Below, piece after piece: positions 27,732 through 36,755 of a DNA stretch of 64,000 nt. Under the pieces are notes generated by a model, which saw nothing but the letters and a program-made list of their open reading frames with translations, ran no database searches and had not been told where the DNA came from. Where the stretch lies: NCBI GenBank assembly GCA_011525915.1, contig WYBM01000027.1, forward strand, positions 85,392 to 149,391. The letters run 5' to 3'. The position numbers and the translations under genes are program-made. Source of the stretch: Ardenticatenaceae bacterium. Its GTDB lineage: Bacteria; Chloroflexota; Anaerolineae; Promineifilales; Promineifilaceae. Positions within the stretch are counted from its first letter, which is position 1. Each line of letters opens with the position of its first letter.

Positions 27732-29570
27732 ATGGGTTTTATTCTTGATGGCTTAGAAACTGAAGATTATGACCGCACTTACAATGATCGGGAACTGGTA
27801 GAGCGGATCCTCAGCTACTTTCGGCCGTATGCGCGGCAGATGGTATTGGTGGGGGTTACGCTGACATTAAACTCACTGGCCGGCGTGGCCGGGCCCATCA
27901 TCATTGCCTGGGCCATTGACCTTGTGACGACCAACCCCACCATTCAAAGCATGCTGCTGTTGTCACTGGGGGTGTCCTTAACAGGAGCGGCGGCCTGGGT
28001 CTTTAACTTCATTCGCCAATACTTCTCTGCCAACATCATCGGCAATGTGGTGCTGACCCTGCGCCGAGACGTCTTTCAGGCCACCATCAACCATGACATG
28101 TCTTTTTTTGACGAGCATCCGTCAGGTAAGATCGTTAGCCGGGTAACGTCTGATACCCAAGATTTTGCGGCCACCGTAGACCTGACGTTAAACCTGTTGA
28201 GCATGGTGTTTTTGGTAGGCTTTCTCACTATTTACCTGTTTACGTTAGACGGCATATTAACCTTTATTTTGCTGGCGATGACGCCAGTGGCCGCGGCCAT
28301 TGCCCTAAGCTTTCGGCACCGGGCACGGCAGGTAACCCAGAAGGCGCGCCGGGTAACGGCCGTCATCAATGCCCAGATTCAGGAATCGGTCAGCGGTATC
28401 ATCGTCGCCAAAAATTTCCGGCAGGAGACGGCCGTATACCAAACCTTCCACACCAACAACGAGCAGGCTTACACCGTCAACCTGCGGCGTGGGGTGACGC
28501 TCATGTCCATCTTCCCCATCATGGTGATGGCTTCTGGCGTGGGCACGGCGGTGTTGGTCTTCGCCGGAGGGCTGGCTACCCTACCCGGCAGCGCGTTGGC
28601 TGGCCTGACGGCCATTACCCCTGGCCAATGGTTTCTCTTCATGCAGGCCGTGGGCTTTTACTGGTGGCCCATGATGAATATCGCTTCGTTCTGGAGCCAG
28701 TTCCAGGATGGGCTGTCAGCGGCCGAGCGTGTTTTTGCCCTGATTGACCTGGAACCCAACGTGCAACAAACGGCCGATGACCCAGTAACAGAGCTGCCCG
28801 GCCGTATCCAATTCCAGGGCGTCAGCTTCAGCTACAATGAAGAAGAACTGGTGCTGCCTGACTTTTCATTGGAGATTGCTCCCGGCGAGACCGTCGCCCT
28901 GGTGGGGCATACCGGTGCTGGCAAGAGCAGCATCGCCAAACTGGTGACCCGTTATTATGAGTTTCAGGGTGGGCGTCTATTGATAGACGGCCGTGACATT
29001 CGCTCTTTGAACCTGCAGCAGTACCGGCAGCACATTGGCAGTGTCCCCCAGGAACCGTTCCTCTTTTCCGGCACCGTGCGTGACAACATCCGCTACAGCC
29101 GTCCCGATGCCAGCGATGACCAGGTCATTGCCGCCGCCCACCGCATCAGCCATGGCGAATGGTTAAACGGGTTTTCTCAGGGGCTGGACACTGACGTGGG
29201 CGAAAGAGGCAGCAATCTCTCTATGGGGCAGCGGCAGTTGGTGGCCATGGCCCGTGTGTTGTTAAAAGACCCGGCCATCTTCATTCTGGACGAAGCCACT
29301 GCCAGCGTAGACCCCTTCACAGAAACCCAAATTCAAGAAGGGCTGGACGTAGTCATGGCCGAGCGCACGGCGATTGTCATTGCTCACCGTCTTTCCACAA
29401 TTAAACATGCAGACCGGATCATTGTCATGGACCACGGCCGTATCCTTGAAGAAGGAACCCATAACCAGCTCATAGCCCAGGGCGGTCATTACGCTGAGTT
29501 GTACAACACCTACTTCCGCCACCAATCCTTGGCCTACATTAATGAAGAATTTCTGGAAGTCACCGCGTAG
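27732..29570 (+). CDS. ABC exporter half-transporter, catalytically complete partner
   Basis: A 612-residue type IV ABC exporter: membrane domain (about 30-330) then ATPase with Walker A GHTGAGKSS, Q-loop VPQEPF, Walker B IFILDEATASVD with the catalytic Glu intact, and H-loop IAHRLS. The signature is LSMGQRQL, departing from LSGGQ as in heterodimeric exporters of the TM287/288 type. Its Walker B and the canonical signature of the 22764 gene product would make one active ATP site; the other two halves make one degenerate site. This strongly suggests one heterodimer, with three genes now between the halves. A strong terminator follows. Confidence 0.92.
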   Translation: MGFILDGLETEDYDRTYNDRELVERILSYFRPYARQMVLVGVTLTLNSLAGVAGPIIIAWAIDLVTTNPTIQSMLLLSLGVSLTGAAAWVFNFIRQYFSANIIGNVVLTLRRDVFQATINHDMSFFDEHPSGKIVSRVTSDTQDFAATVDLTLNLLSMVFLVGFLTIYLFTLDGILTFILLAMTPVAAAIALSFRHRARQVTQKARRVTAVINAQIQESVSGIIVAKNFRQETAVYQTFHTNNEQAYTVNLRRGVTLMSIFPIMVMASGVGTAVLVFAGGLATLPGSALAGLTAITPGQWFLFMQAVGFYWWPMMNIASFWSQFQDGLSAAERVFALIDLEPNVQQTADDPVTELPGRIQFQGVSFSYNEEELVLPDFSLEIAPGETVALVGHTGAGKSSIAKLVTRYYEFQGGRLLIDGRDIRSLNLQQYRQHIGSVPQEPFLFSGTVRDNIRYSRPDASDDQVIAAAHRISHGEWLNGFSQGLDTDVGERGSNLSMGQRQLVAMARVLLKDPAIFILDEATASVDPFTETQIQEGLDVVMAERTAIVIAHRLSTIKHADRIIVMDHGRILEEGTHNQLIAQGGHYAELYNTYFRHQSLAYINEEFLEVTA

Positions 29571-29579
29571 CCTACACAA

Positions 29580-29607
29580 AAAAGACCTGCCAGATAGCAG
29601 GTCTTTT
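29580..29607. terminator. bidirectional intrinsic terminator
   Basis: AAAAGACCTGC and GCAGGTCTTTT form an 11-bp stem with a CAGATA loop, flanked by an A-run on one side and T-run on the other. It lies after the ABC gene and after the convergent small minus-strand gene, and can serve both. Confidence 0.85.
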
Positions 29608-29628
29608 GGGCAGTACAAGGGGCAGGTT

Positions 29629-29793
29629 TTAATGAGCGGCCGGACCAGGTTGTGGTTGTAAAACCCTCTCTGCTTGCAGCAGTTGAATGATTTGCAAGAT
29701 GGCCCAACGCTTTACTTCTACCTCTTTGGCTTTACGCAGTGGTTCCCCATTCACCATGACCCACATCTGATTTCTAATCTCTTGCAGTTGCAT
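29629..29793 (-). CDS. small hypothetical protein (54 aa)
   Basis: A 54-residue helical, charged protein: MQLQEIRNQMWVMVNGEPLRKAKEVEVKRW then an Ile/Leu/Gln-rich helix. ATG 29793 has a GAGGGATG site upstream, and the gene ends just before a bidirectional terminator. No family is recognised. Ribosome binding site, terminator and lack of any overlapping gene support a real small gene. Confidence 0.5.
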   Translation of the reverse strand: MQLQEIRNQMWVMVNGEPLRKAKEVEVKRWAILQIIQLLQAERVLQPQPGPAAH

Positions 29794-29902
29794 ACATCCC
29801 TCGCTTTTACGGCATGACGGCCGTTGATTTATATCCATTTGCCCGGAGCATAGGCATAGGCACTTACGGGAAAACTTACATCTGCGTGGGGAGAGCCTTA
29901 TT

Positions 29903-30643
29903 TCACGCCCTTTTTACCGCCACAAAATCCAACACCTGGGGCAGCAGCGAAATGCGTGTTACATTGGACGGAAAATCTTGCACAGTTCCCTGGTTAGCCC
30001 GATCAAGCCAGACGCCCCGACCATACCCGCCACGCTCTACAGCGCCAATAGCATCGATGTGCAAATTATCCCCGACATACATGCAATGGGCAGGTGGTGT
30101 TTGCAGGCGCGCGGCCGCCCGCCTAAAAATGGTGGTGCTGGGTTTATGAACGCCTACCTCTTCACTGATGGTTATGTGGTGTGCTGGAATAAACTGCCCT
30201 ACCAGACCTTCGATAGTTGATCGTACAGACCGGGAATGATTCGATAGAATACCCAGCTTGACATTGAGCGCTTGTAATGCTTCCAGCGTGGGCAATACGT
30301 CATCATACAACGAGGTAGGCAGCAAACCATAGGCCGTGTAAAGATGATACGCCAGTTCCCGGCTGGTATCAGAATGACCAAGCCGTACCAGTAACTGCTG
30401 GTAAAAGTAGATGATCTCGCGCTTGGTTTGGGGCTTAATAGCACCGTTGACGCGCCCCAATGCAATGTCGCCTAGCAGCTCATAACGTGCCTGGCGAAAG
30501 GCGTCAATTGGGTAATTGACGCCGTTACTTTGAAATAAGGCGGCAGTTCGTTCAATATGCGTGAGATCTTTTTGCAGGGTATAGGCCAGTGTAAAATCCC
30601 AATCCAATATGATGACCGTCACCCCGTCATGGTTCATTTTCAT
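29903..30643 (-). CDS. HAD-superfamily hydrolase
   Basis: A 246-residue phosphatase-like protein. Motif I is ILDWDFTLAYT (nucleophile and acid-base Asp, about 12-16), a helical cap follows, motif II is LGILSNHS, motif III the Lys in EEVGVHKPS and motif IV MYVGDNLHIDA. This is the layout of phosphoglycolate-phosphatase-like HAD enzymes of the cap C1 type. The substrate is unknown. ATG 30643 has AAGGAG nine bases upstream; the longer frame to 30790 has no support. The spacer up to the HerA stop (30644-30822) shows no gene. Confidence 0.85.
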   Translation of the reverse strand: MKMNHDGVTVIILDWDFTLAYTLQKDLTHIERTAALFQSNGVNYPIDAFRQARYELLGDIALGRVNGAIKPQTKREIIYFYQQLLVRLGHSDTSRELAYHLYTAYGLLPTSLYDDVLPTLEALQALNVKLGILSNHSRSVRSTIEGLVGQFIPAHHITISEEVGVHKPSTTIFRRAAARLQTPPAHCMYVGDNLHIDAIGAVERGGYGRGVWLDRANQGTVQDFPSNVTRISLLPQVLDFVAVKRA

Positions 30644-30822
30644 CCATACGGCTCCTTTGTAATGACTATGCCTTAAACCTGAAGCATTGTAAGGGTTAAA
30701 GGGGCATTTAAGAGTGAAGAAGACGATGAATCCATAGTTCTTCTTACCGTTTAGTGAAGGGGGTATCGTTAACAAAAGCATGTTTCCCATGCCCAGCAGG
30801 TGATTATGTAAAAAACGGTGCC

Positions 30823-32544
30823 TTACCCAAACAAGTCGGCGTTGAGCTTTTCATCCTCGGCGTCACTGAGGCCAGCCATGCCGGTGGGAACGCCTTTTTT
30901 GGCTTTCATGTCAGCGTAAAACGTTTCGTCATAACGGCGAGATTTAATGGGGATGGGCATCTTCACTCCCCATCCCAACAGCAGCACTTCTTCTTTTTCT
31001 TGCAAGCGGGCCAGCATACCACGCAGCTGATCTCGGCCGGCCAGCCCCGTAAGCACGGCGCGGATGTCATCTTCGTCACCCAGCCAGCCAGTGATGCGTG
31101 TGCCAAGCTGGCTCATCACTTCATCATCAATGCCCGACGGCCGTTGGTCTACCACCAGCAGGGTCACAAAATATTTGCGCAGTTCACGGGCAATAATGCC
31201 AAACGCCGTCTGATTGGACAGGGCCGGGTTCAGCAGCTTGTGTGCCTCTTCAATGGCAATGAGCAACGGTCGTGGCGCGGCGTGGCCGTACGTTTTGTGC
31301 TGTTCCGTCTGCTTTACCCAATGTTGGCGAATGCGCCGCGTCAGCACGTTAGACACCAGTAGGTAATCCAGGTCATTGTCATATTCGCCAAAACTAAGAA
31401 TGACATGACGGCCGTTTTCCAGCTTATCCACCATCTCTGTCACGGCATCCAACGCCGGGCGCTCTACCACGTAGGGCCGGTCGTAAATACGGCTCAACTT
31501 GCGGTGCAGCGCCTCTGCCGCTTTATCATGCACGTTATTGGCCCGCGCCCAGGCAGCCACAGAGTTGGCCGCCGGAAACGTTTTGCCGCTTTCCGGGTCA
31601 ACATCCACCGCGCCCGGTTCCAGCTTCATAAACTCGGCAAACCAGGCGTGCTCAAAGGCACGGTTGAGCGCATTTAACGTCACCCCGGCGGTGTCCGTCA
31701 GGTTTAGGGCTTCACCCAGCAGTTCAATATCGCTGGTCTGGAAGTCAGACAGGGCAATTTCCAGCGTAAAGTCAGGCGATTTTCCCCGTACCATGGCTCC
31801 CTTGCCTAAGGCCGCCACCTGCACTTTGCTGCCGAAAAGCGAACGCAAGCCACGCACCGTCTTTTCATTGTCTGCATCCAGATCATCAAAAGCGTACTCA
31901 TTGTGCATATCAAAAACCAGGGCGGCGGCGGCGTCTTCACGCATCAGCCCGGCCAGCACCATGCGCGTTAGAAAGCTCTTGCCTGTGCCCGTGGCCCCAA
32001 AGATGCCGCTGGAGCGCTTGACAAACTTATGCAAATCTACCCGCACCGGGTAGCCCTGCTCAATGGTATGGCCAACAATAAACATGCCTTTGCCGTCATC
32101 ACCAAAGATTTGGGCCACATCCGCCTCGTTGGCCGGGCGTACTGCGGCGTGATGGGCGGGCACGGTTTTCACCGGTTTGGGGCCAGGGTTTTCCTGCCCT
32201 TTTTCAACACGGGCTTCCCAGGCACGGCGTTCGGCGGTACCAAAATCGGGCCCCATGTCCAGCATCAGGGTGGGGTACATTGTCAGGGTGGTGTAAAGGG
32301 TTTTGCCCAGCAGGGCTTGCTGGATGACCGGCTGCAGCCGGTCACTCTTTTCATCGGCAAAGCGGGGATCGGTGGCCCCCAGCTGCAAATCGGTGACCAG
32401 GCCAAAGTAACGGTAACGGCCGTTGTCACACACCACAAAGCTGCCTTCCTGCACCTGATCTGCCGGCACAGTCAACCGGATGCGAAACCCTTCCTTTAAG
32501 CCACCACCGACAATATAACCAATTGTTGTGTTCATTTCTGCCAT
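30823..32544 (-). CDS. herA: HerA-like DNA translocase ATPase
   Basis: A 573-residue ATPase: an N-terminal HAS barrel (TIGYIVGGGLKEGFRIRL, then GSFVVCDNGRYRYFGLVTDL), Walker A in GATGTGKSFLTR (about 190-200), Walker B LLIAIEEAHKLLNP (about 422), a sensor region LLVVDQRPSGI and an arginine-rich C-terminal part. This is the HerA/DUF87 type that, as a hexamer, pumps DNA for the NurA nuclease. nurA and a HAS-like gene lie at 12.6-14.5 kb. ATG 32544 has GGAG six bases upstream. The gene is alone on its strand here. The spacer to the sigma gene (32545-32787) holds a 9-bp inverted repeat, AACGAATGA (32720) and TCATTCGTT (32761). Confidence 0.88.
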   Translation of the reverse strand: MAEMNTTIGYIVGGGLKEGFRIRLTVPADQVQEGSFVVCDNGRYRYFGLVTDLQLGATDPRFADEKSDRLQPVIQQALLGKTLYTTLTMYPTLMLDMGPDFGTAERRAWEARVEKGQENPGPKPVKTVPAHHAAVRPANEADVAQIFGDDGKGMFIVGHTIEQGYPVRVDLHKFVKRSSGIFGATGTGKSFLTRMVLAGLMREDAAAALVFDMHNEYAFDDLDADNEKTVRGLRSLFGSKVQVAALGKGAMVRGKSPDFTLEIALSDFQTSDIELLGEALNLTDTAGVTLNALNRAFEHAWFAEFMKLEPGAVDVDPESGKTFPAANSVAAWARANNVHDKAAEALHRKLSRIYDRPYVVERPALDAVTEMVDKLENGRHVILSFGEYDNDLDYLLVSNVLTRRIRQHWVKQTEQHKTYGHAAPRPLLIAIEEAHKLLNPALSNQTAFGIIARELRKYFVTLLVVDQRPSGIDDEVMSQLGTRITGWLGDEDDIRAVLTGLAGRDQLRGMLARLQEKEEVLLLGWGVKMPIPIKSRRYDETFYADMKAKKGVPTGMAGLSDAEDEKLNADLFG

Positions 32545-32787
32545 TGCCTTCTCCGCGTTGGTTTGTATGATTGATTATACCGGTTTTCCTACACAGGACG
32601 CAGCGGCGGTAAACCACGCCAAGCGTGCCGCGGATGTGGGGTGAGCAAGCGCCTATGTTACGAATTTAAAAATAGCCTGTTATAAATGTGATACTTACGC
32701 CGACATACCTTGTAGAAACAACGAATGAAGCTCAAGGCAAACGTCACGAGCTCACAAACATCATTCGTTAATCACTGGAGATCATGC

Positions 32788-33423
32788 ATGAAGACCAGTT
32801 CGCCGCAAACGGCAACCCAATCAATGCTCTGGCTGATAGCCACCCTGGCTGACGCGCCGCCAGCAACGTCCTCGTTGCCGGCCACGGATGATACCGCGTT
32901 GGTGCGGCAGGCTCAACAGGACTTACAACACTTTACCGAATTGTATGAGCGTCATGTGCAGCGTGTCTACCGCTACTTGTTGGTGCGTGTGGGCAATGTG
33001 GCCGATGCTCAAGATTTAACGTCACAAACGTTCATAGCAGCGATGGAGAACCTGGACAAATACAAAGGTCAACGGCCGTTCCTGGCCTGGTTGTTTGGCA
33101 TTGCGCGCAACAAAGCAACAGATATGTACCGCCAACGCCGCCCAGACGCTGACCTGGACACGGCCGTGTCTCTGCCAGACTCAGATGAGCATCCAGACGA
33201 CATCGTACACCATCACCTGAGTATGGAACTGGTAACGCGTAAGCTGCAAACCATTGCCCCAGACCGGGCTGAAGCCATCTCGCTACGGCTCATTGCCGGG
33301 CTGGAGGTGGCTGAAGTGGCCCGCCTCATGGACAAGAATGAGCCAGCTGTGCGCATGTTGCTCCATCGTGGCCTGCGCGATTTACAGGCCCAACTACATC
33401 CGGTTGGGGAGGATGCATCATGA
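32788..33423 (+). CDS. ECF-type RNA polymerase sigma factor
   Basis: A 211-residue sigma-70 family protein lacking region 3. Region 2 runs from FTELYERHVQRVYRYLLVRVG through DAQDLTSQTFIAAMENLDKY to FLAWLFGIARNKATDMYRQRR; region 4 is RAEAISLRLIAGLEVAEVARLM followed by NEPAVRMLLHRGLRDL. The start is probably ATG 32788, with GGAGATC upstream; an in-frame ATG lies at 32725. Its stop overlaps the start of the next gene by four bases (ATGA), the usual sigma/anti-sigma coupling. An inverted repeat lies just upstream and could be a leader structure. Confidence 0.88.
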   Translation: MKTSSPQTATQSMLWLIATLADAPPATSSLPATDDTALVRQAQQDLQHFTELYERHVQRVYRYLLVRVGNVADAQDLTSQTFIAAMENLDKYKGQRPFLAWLFGIARNKATDMYRQRRPDADLDTAVSLPDSDEHPDDIVHHHLSMELVTRKLQTIAPDRAEAISLRLIAGLEVAEVARLMDKNEPAVRMLLHRGLRDLQAQLHPVGEDAS

Positions 33424-35396
33424 AGAAGACAGAACAACAATTAGCCGATGAACTGGAACAGACGATCGCGGCCGTTATGCAGGGCAAAACCATGCCTCCT
33501 GCTGACGAAATCCAGGCCAACGAAGCCCACCTGGCCGCTGACCTGGTTCACCTGGCCGCACGCACCAACCCGGATCCCATCTTTGTGGCGCAGTTACAGC
33601 GGCGGCTCTCAGCCAGAGCTATTCAATTAAAAAAAATTAAACAATCGCCAGAACGAGCATCGTTCTGGCAAGACCTCACACAAATGTTAAAGGAAGGATT
33701 TACCATGAAACGTACTTACGCGCTGGGCACGCTTATCGCCCTAATTGTCTTTGTAGGAAGTTATGGTTTGTGGCGCACCCTCTCACCAGGCAGTACTCCT
33801 GGCCAAGTAGCCGAAGTGACGCCCATTCCGGCAGACACCCTGCCTGATGAAAACACCACAGTGTCCGGCCAGCCCTTGGCCCAACTGCCCCGGTTTCAAA
33901 CCCAGAATCCGGCGGGAGGCATGGGGGGGGGCGGCGACGCCGCCAACGAGGCAGCTATGACGTCTATGCCTATTGAGGGCGACTTTGACATGAAGATGAT
34001 GGACCCGTTCTCCGGCACCACCTTCATCCTCAACGGCACCTTACCAAGTGAACCTACCAGCGGCCTGGTACAACAACGGCAGCCTGAGGTAGCCTTAGAC
34101 ATTGCCACCGTCCGGCAGATCGCCAATCAGTATGGTTTCACCGGTCCCGTTTACGTGGAAACGTACTCGTCAGATGTGCCGTCTGACCAGCCACCGCCGG
34201 TGTACATTGTGTTTGATGGCCCGCGCAATCTGCGCCTGGACTCCTGGTCTATCAATTACACAGATGAAGCTGCTGCTGCCAAGATCAATTATGATAACCC
34301 CACCCTGCGGCCTGAGACTGTAGGTATTGCCGAAGCGTTTCTGACGCAGCGCGGCCAGCTTAACTTCTCTTATGTGGCCGAGGCCCAATTGGGGGACAGT
34401 GTGCTCTTTTACCGGCTGGTAGACGGCCGTAAAGTGAATGAACCGGAAATCTCTGTCACCGTAAATCAGGATAACGAAGTTGTGTACGTCTTTGATAATA
34501 CGTCTACTGACTGGGCTGCTGTGGGCAACTACCCTATCATCACCGCCGAACAGGCCTGGCAGCAGGTGCAAGCTGGCATTTTTGAAAACAGCATCCAATA
34601 CCAGATGATGCCGGTCGATTTGGGCGAACCCGTGTTTATTGAAGAGCCTGCCTACCTGGCCGATTACAAATATTGGCCGCGAGATTTTGTGCCGGGCAGC
34701 GAAGTTCATCTGTACGAATGGCCTATCGTTTACCGGCCCGTCGATGGCGGCGACCCGCTTGTTAAGGTTCGCACGTTCACTGTCATAGCAGATACAGCTA
34801 CGCTCAATGCCCTGGTGGACGGCCGTGACAGCCAACTGCACCTCTGGGGGACGTTAAATGAAAACCGGACCCAATTACAATTGGCCGGATGGGAGCCTTT
34901 GGGTGAATACAACCCTATCTATCAGCAAGGCGTGGTACGGCGGCAAGATGAGCAACTGCTCTTTTATGGCCAGGAAGGGGACATCTACATTCTGCCCAAT
35001 GCCCCGGCCGACATCGAAAATGGGCTAGAAGTAAACGTCTTTGGTTACGCCGCCCGTGACATGGGTCTGGAATACCCCGTGTTAGATTGGGAAAGCATTG
35101 ACAAGTACATAGAATACCCGGAACCGGAACTGTCAGAGGAGGGTCAAATCATTGAGGATATGCTTATAGAACCCTTTGTACCTTTCCACTACAGCGAAGT
35201 ACAAGTTAATGGGGCAGAGTTGGTTTATTACCTGACCTACGCCTTCCCGGAAATACCAGAAGGTGAAGACCCAATGTGGCGGCCAGCACCCACCATCTTC
35301 CTGCAGCCGGCCTGGGCCTTCAGCGGTACAGCGGACAACGGCGATGAAATCAAGCTGTTCGTGCAGGCAGTGGCAGATGACTATCTGCAGCCGTAA
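33420..35396 (+). CDS. putative membrane anti-sigma factor with large outer domain
   Basis: A 658-residue single-pass protein coupled to the ECF sigma gene. Residues 1-95 are cytosolic and helical (QQLADELEQTIAAVM, AHLAADLVHLAART), resembling an anti-sigma domain. One helix spans about 100-117 (LGTLIALIVFVGSYGLW), and the remaining ~540 residues are outside the membrane, rich in Pro, Tyr and acidic residues with no family I recognise. Within the N-terminal coding region lie an eight-A run (33629-33636), a perfect hairpin (33647-33669) and a strong in-frame internal start (AAAGGAAGG then ATG 33705, Met96) placed just before the membrane helix. A shorter product from Met96 is possible. Confidence 0.7.
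   Translation: MKKTEQQLADELEQTIAAVMQGKTMPPADEIQANEAHLAADLVHLAARTNPDPIFVAQLQRRLSARAIQLKKIKQSPERASFWQDLTQMLKEGFTMKRTYALGTLIALIVFVGSYGLWRTLSPGSTPGQVAEVTPIPADTLPDENTTVSGQPLAQLPRFQTQNPAGGMGGGGDAANEAAMTSMPIEGDFDMKMMDPFSGTTFILNGTLPSEPTSGLVQQRQPEVALDIATVRQIANQYGFTGPVYVETYSSDVPSDQPPPVYIVFDGPRNLRLDSWSINYTDEAAAAKINYDNPTLRPETVGIAEAFLTQRGQLNFSYVAEAQLGDSVLFYRLVDGRKVNEPEISVTVNQDNEVVYVFDNTSTDWAAVGNYPIITAEQAWQQVQAGIFENSIQYQMMPVDLGEPVFIEEPAYLADYKYWPRDFVPGSEVHLYEWPIVYRPVDGGDPLVKVRTFTVIADTATLNALVDGRDSQLHLWGTLNENRTQLQLAGWEPLGEYNPIYQQGVVRRQDEQLLFYGQEGDIYILPNAPADIENGLEVNVFGYAARDMGLEYPVLDWESIDKYIEYPEPELSEEGQIIEDMLIEPFVPFHYSEVQVNGAELVYYLTYAFPEIPEGEDPMWRPAPTIFLQPAWAFSGTADNGDEIKLFVQAVADDYLQP
33629..33709 (+). promoter_or_regulatory. 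A-run, hairpin and internal ribosome binding site in the anti-sigma gene
   Basis: Eight A (33629-33636) in the phase A AAA AAA form a possible -1 slippery site; a -1 shift meets TAA at 33638-33640. A perfect 10-bp hairpin GCCAGAACGA-GCA-TCGTTCTGGC follows at 33647-33669, then AAAGGAAGG and in-frame ATG 33705. Confidence 0.4.
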
Positions 35397-35426
35397 TTGG
35401 AAGTGATCTAGACATCACGTCCACTC

Positions 35427-35459
35427 AGGTGAGGGTCACCTCAGAGATGACCCTCACCT
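35427..35459. terminator. 12-bp stem hairpin after the anti-sigma gene
   Basis: AGGTGAGGGTCA and TGACCCTCACCT are perfect 12-bp arms around a 9-base loop, 30 bp after the stop. No T-run follows; a terminator or RNA-stabilising hairpin is likely. Confidence 0.5.
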
Positions 35460-35492
35460 ACAACAAAATGCAGGCTGCGCAGCAAAGCTTCT

Positions 35493-35604
35493 TAGTAGAC
35501 TATTTTCAGAAACAGGCCTGCACTAAAAACTGAACACTAATTACTGAAAACCGGACACTGATTACTGAACACTGAACACTGATTACTGAACACTGATTAC
35601 TGAT
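35493..35604 (+). repeat. CAGT-type intergenic repeat block
   Basis: It starts AGTAGACTATTTTCAG, akin to the elements at 19298 and 7612, and continues with iterations of ACTGATTACTGAACACTG. It lies in the spacer between the convergent anti-sigma and slipin genes. I see no gene in the remainder of 35397-35705. Confidence 0.65.
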
Positions 35605-35705
35605 ACCAGGATGCTCACTACCCTCAGCCTGACATAACCATCAATGACCGCTTGCTTTTCACCCCCGGTCATGCTTCGCCACAAGCCAATCAACCTTCCC
35701 CATTT

Positions 35706-36569
35706 TTACTCTTTTTCATTATCCGCTTCTTTAGGGGCATTAAAGTTTACATAAATACGAGCGTTGGCTGTTTTGGCCAGATCACGCAGCGTCTCTAACT
35801 CCAATAACCGTAGGAGCGCAGGATGTTCACTATAAGCTTGGGCACTTTGCTCACGCGCTTGCATGGTCCGAATGTCTGCCTGTGTTTTAATGCGCTGCAC
35901 CTCCGCTTCACTTTCTGCCGACAGCCGTTGGGCTTCGGTTTGGGCATCAGCTTCCAGGCGGCGCACGGACGTCCTGGCTTCGGCATCCATACGCTGAACT
36001 TCCGCTTTAGTACGCGCTTCCACCAACTGCGCCTGGCTCATGCGTTCGGCAGCCAGGACACGATTCATAATCTCTTGCAAATTGCCCGGAAAAATAAGAT
36101 CCTTCACTGCCGCTCGCAAAATCGCCACGCCATAATCGGCCGCCGCTTCTTTCACATCTTGCAAGATGTCTTCACTCAGACGGTTGCGGTTGGTTAAAAT
36201 CTCTTCCAGGGTCATGGTGGCCAGGGAACGACGGGCCGCTAACTGTACATCACTGTACAGGCGGTCTTCGTAGTTTTCCACCTGATGTAACGCCGCCTGC
36301 GGATTGGTAACCCGGAACTGCACGATGATGCTGACACGGATAGCTACTTTATCGGCCGTTAAAATCTCCTGGCCCCTAATGGTCAATTCCCGCTCCCGCA
36401 CATCCACCACAGTAATTTCTACTTTGGGACGACGGTAGAAAGCCAGGTCTATCTGGCGGGGAATGACATGGCGCCCGGCTTCTAGTACCCGCGTTAACAC
36501 TCCATCTTCATACCACAATCCACGATGAGTATCTTTAATAATCACCACCCGCTGTTGGTTTTGTGCCAT
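35706..36569 (-). CDS. SPFH/Band 7 protein (slipin type)
   Basis: A 287-residue SPFH-domain protein: RGLWYEDGVLTRVLEAGRHVI, VDVRERELTIRGQEILTADKVAIRVSIIVQFRV and AARRSLATMTLEEIL, followed by a long coiled coil (about 180-255, repeated EAQRL/EVQRI heptads) and a C-terminal helix with YVNFNAP. No clear N-terminal membrane helix is present, unlike most slipins, so it may be peripheral or cytosolic. Such proteins scaffold membrane microdomains or proteases. ATG 36569 has AGGAGG about nine bases upstream. There is no NfeD-type partner. The spacer 36570-36755 shows no gene. Confidence 0.85.
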   Translation of the reverse strand: MAQNQQRVVIIKDTHRGLWYEDGVLTRVLEAGRHVIPRQIDLAFYRRPKVEITVVDVRERELTIRGQEILTADKVAIRVSIIVQFRVTNPQAALHQVENYEDRLYSDVQLAARRSLATMTLEEILTNRNRLSEDILQDVKEAAADYGVAILRAAVKDLIFPGNLQEIMNRVLAAERMSQAQLVEARTKAEVQRMDAEARTSVRRLEADAQTEAQRLSAESEAEVQRIKTQADIRTMQAREQSAQAYSEHPALLRLLELETLRDLAKTANARIYVNFNAPKEADNEKE

Positions 36570-36755
36570 ATACCTGGCCTCCTGGTTCACGAGATGTGCC
36601 CTGGGACAAGGCCGATGTGGAGGACGAATTTTCAGATGGGCATTCGCTGAGTCACAGTCGCATTGCGTGACAACGACACCTGATGGCCATTCGCTCTTGA
36701 CCTTGCCAGGGCTGGGATAATTATAAACATGAAGGTGCAGCGAGCAAAACGGCCG

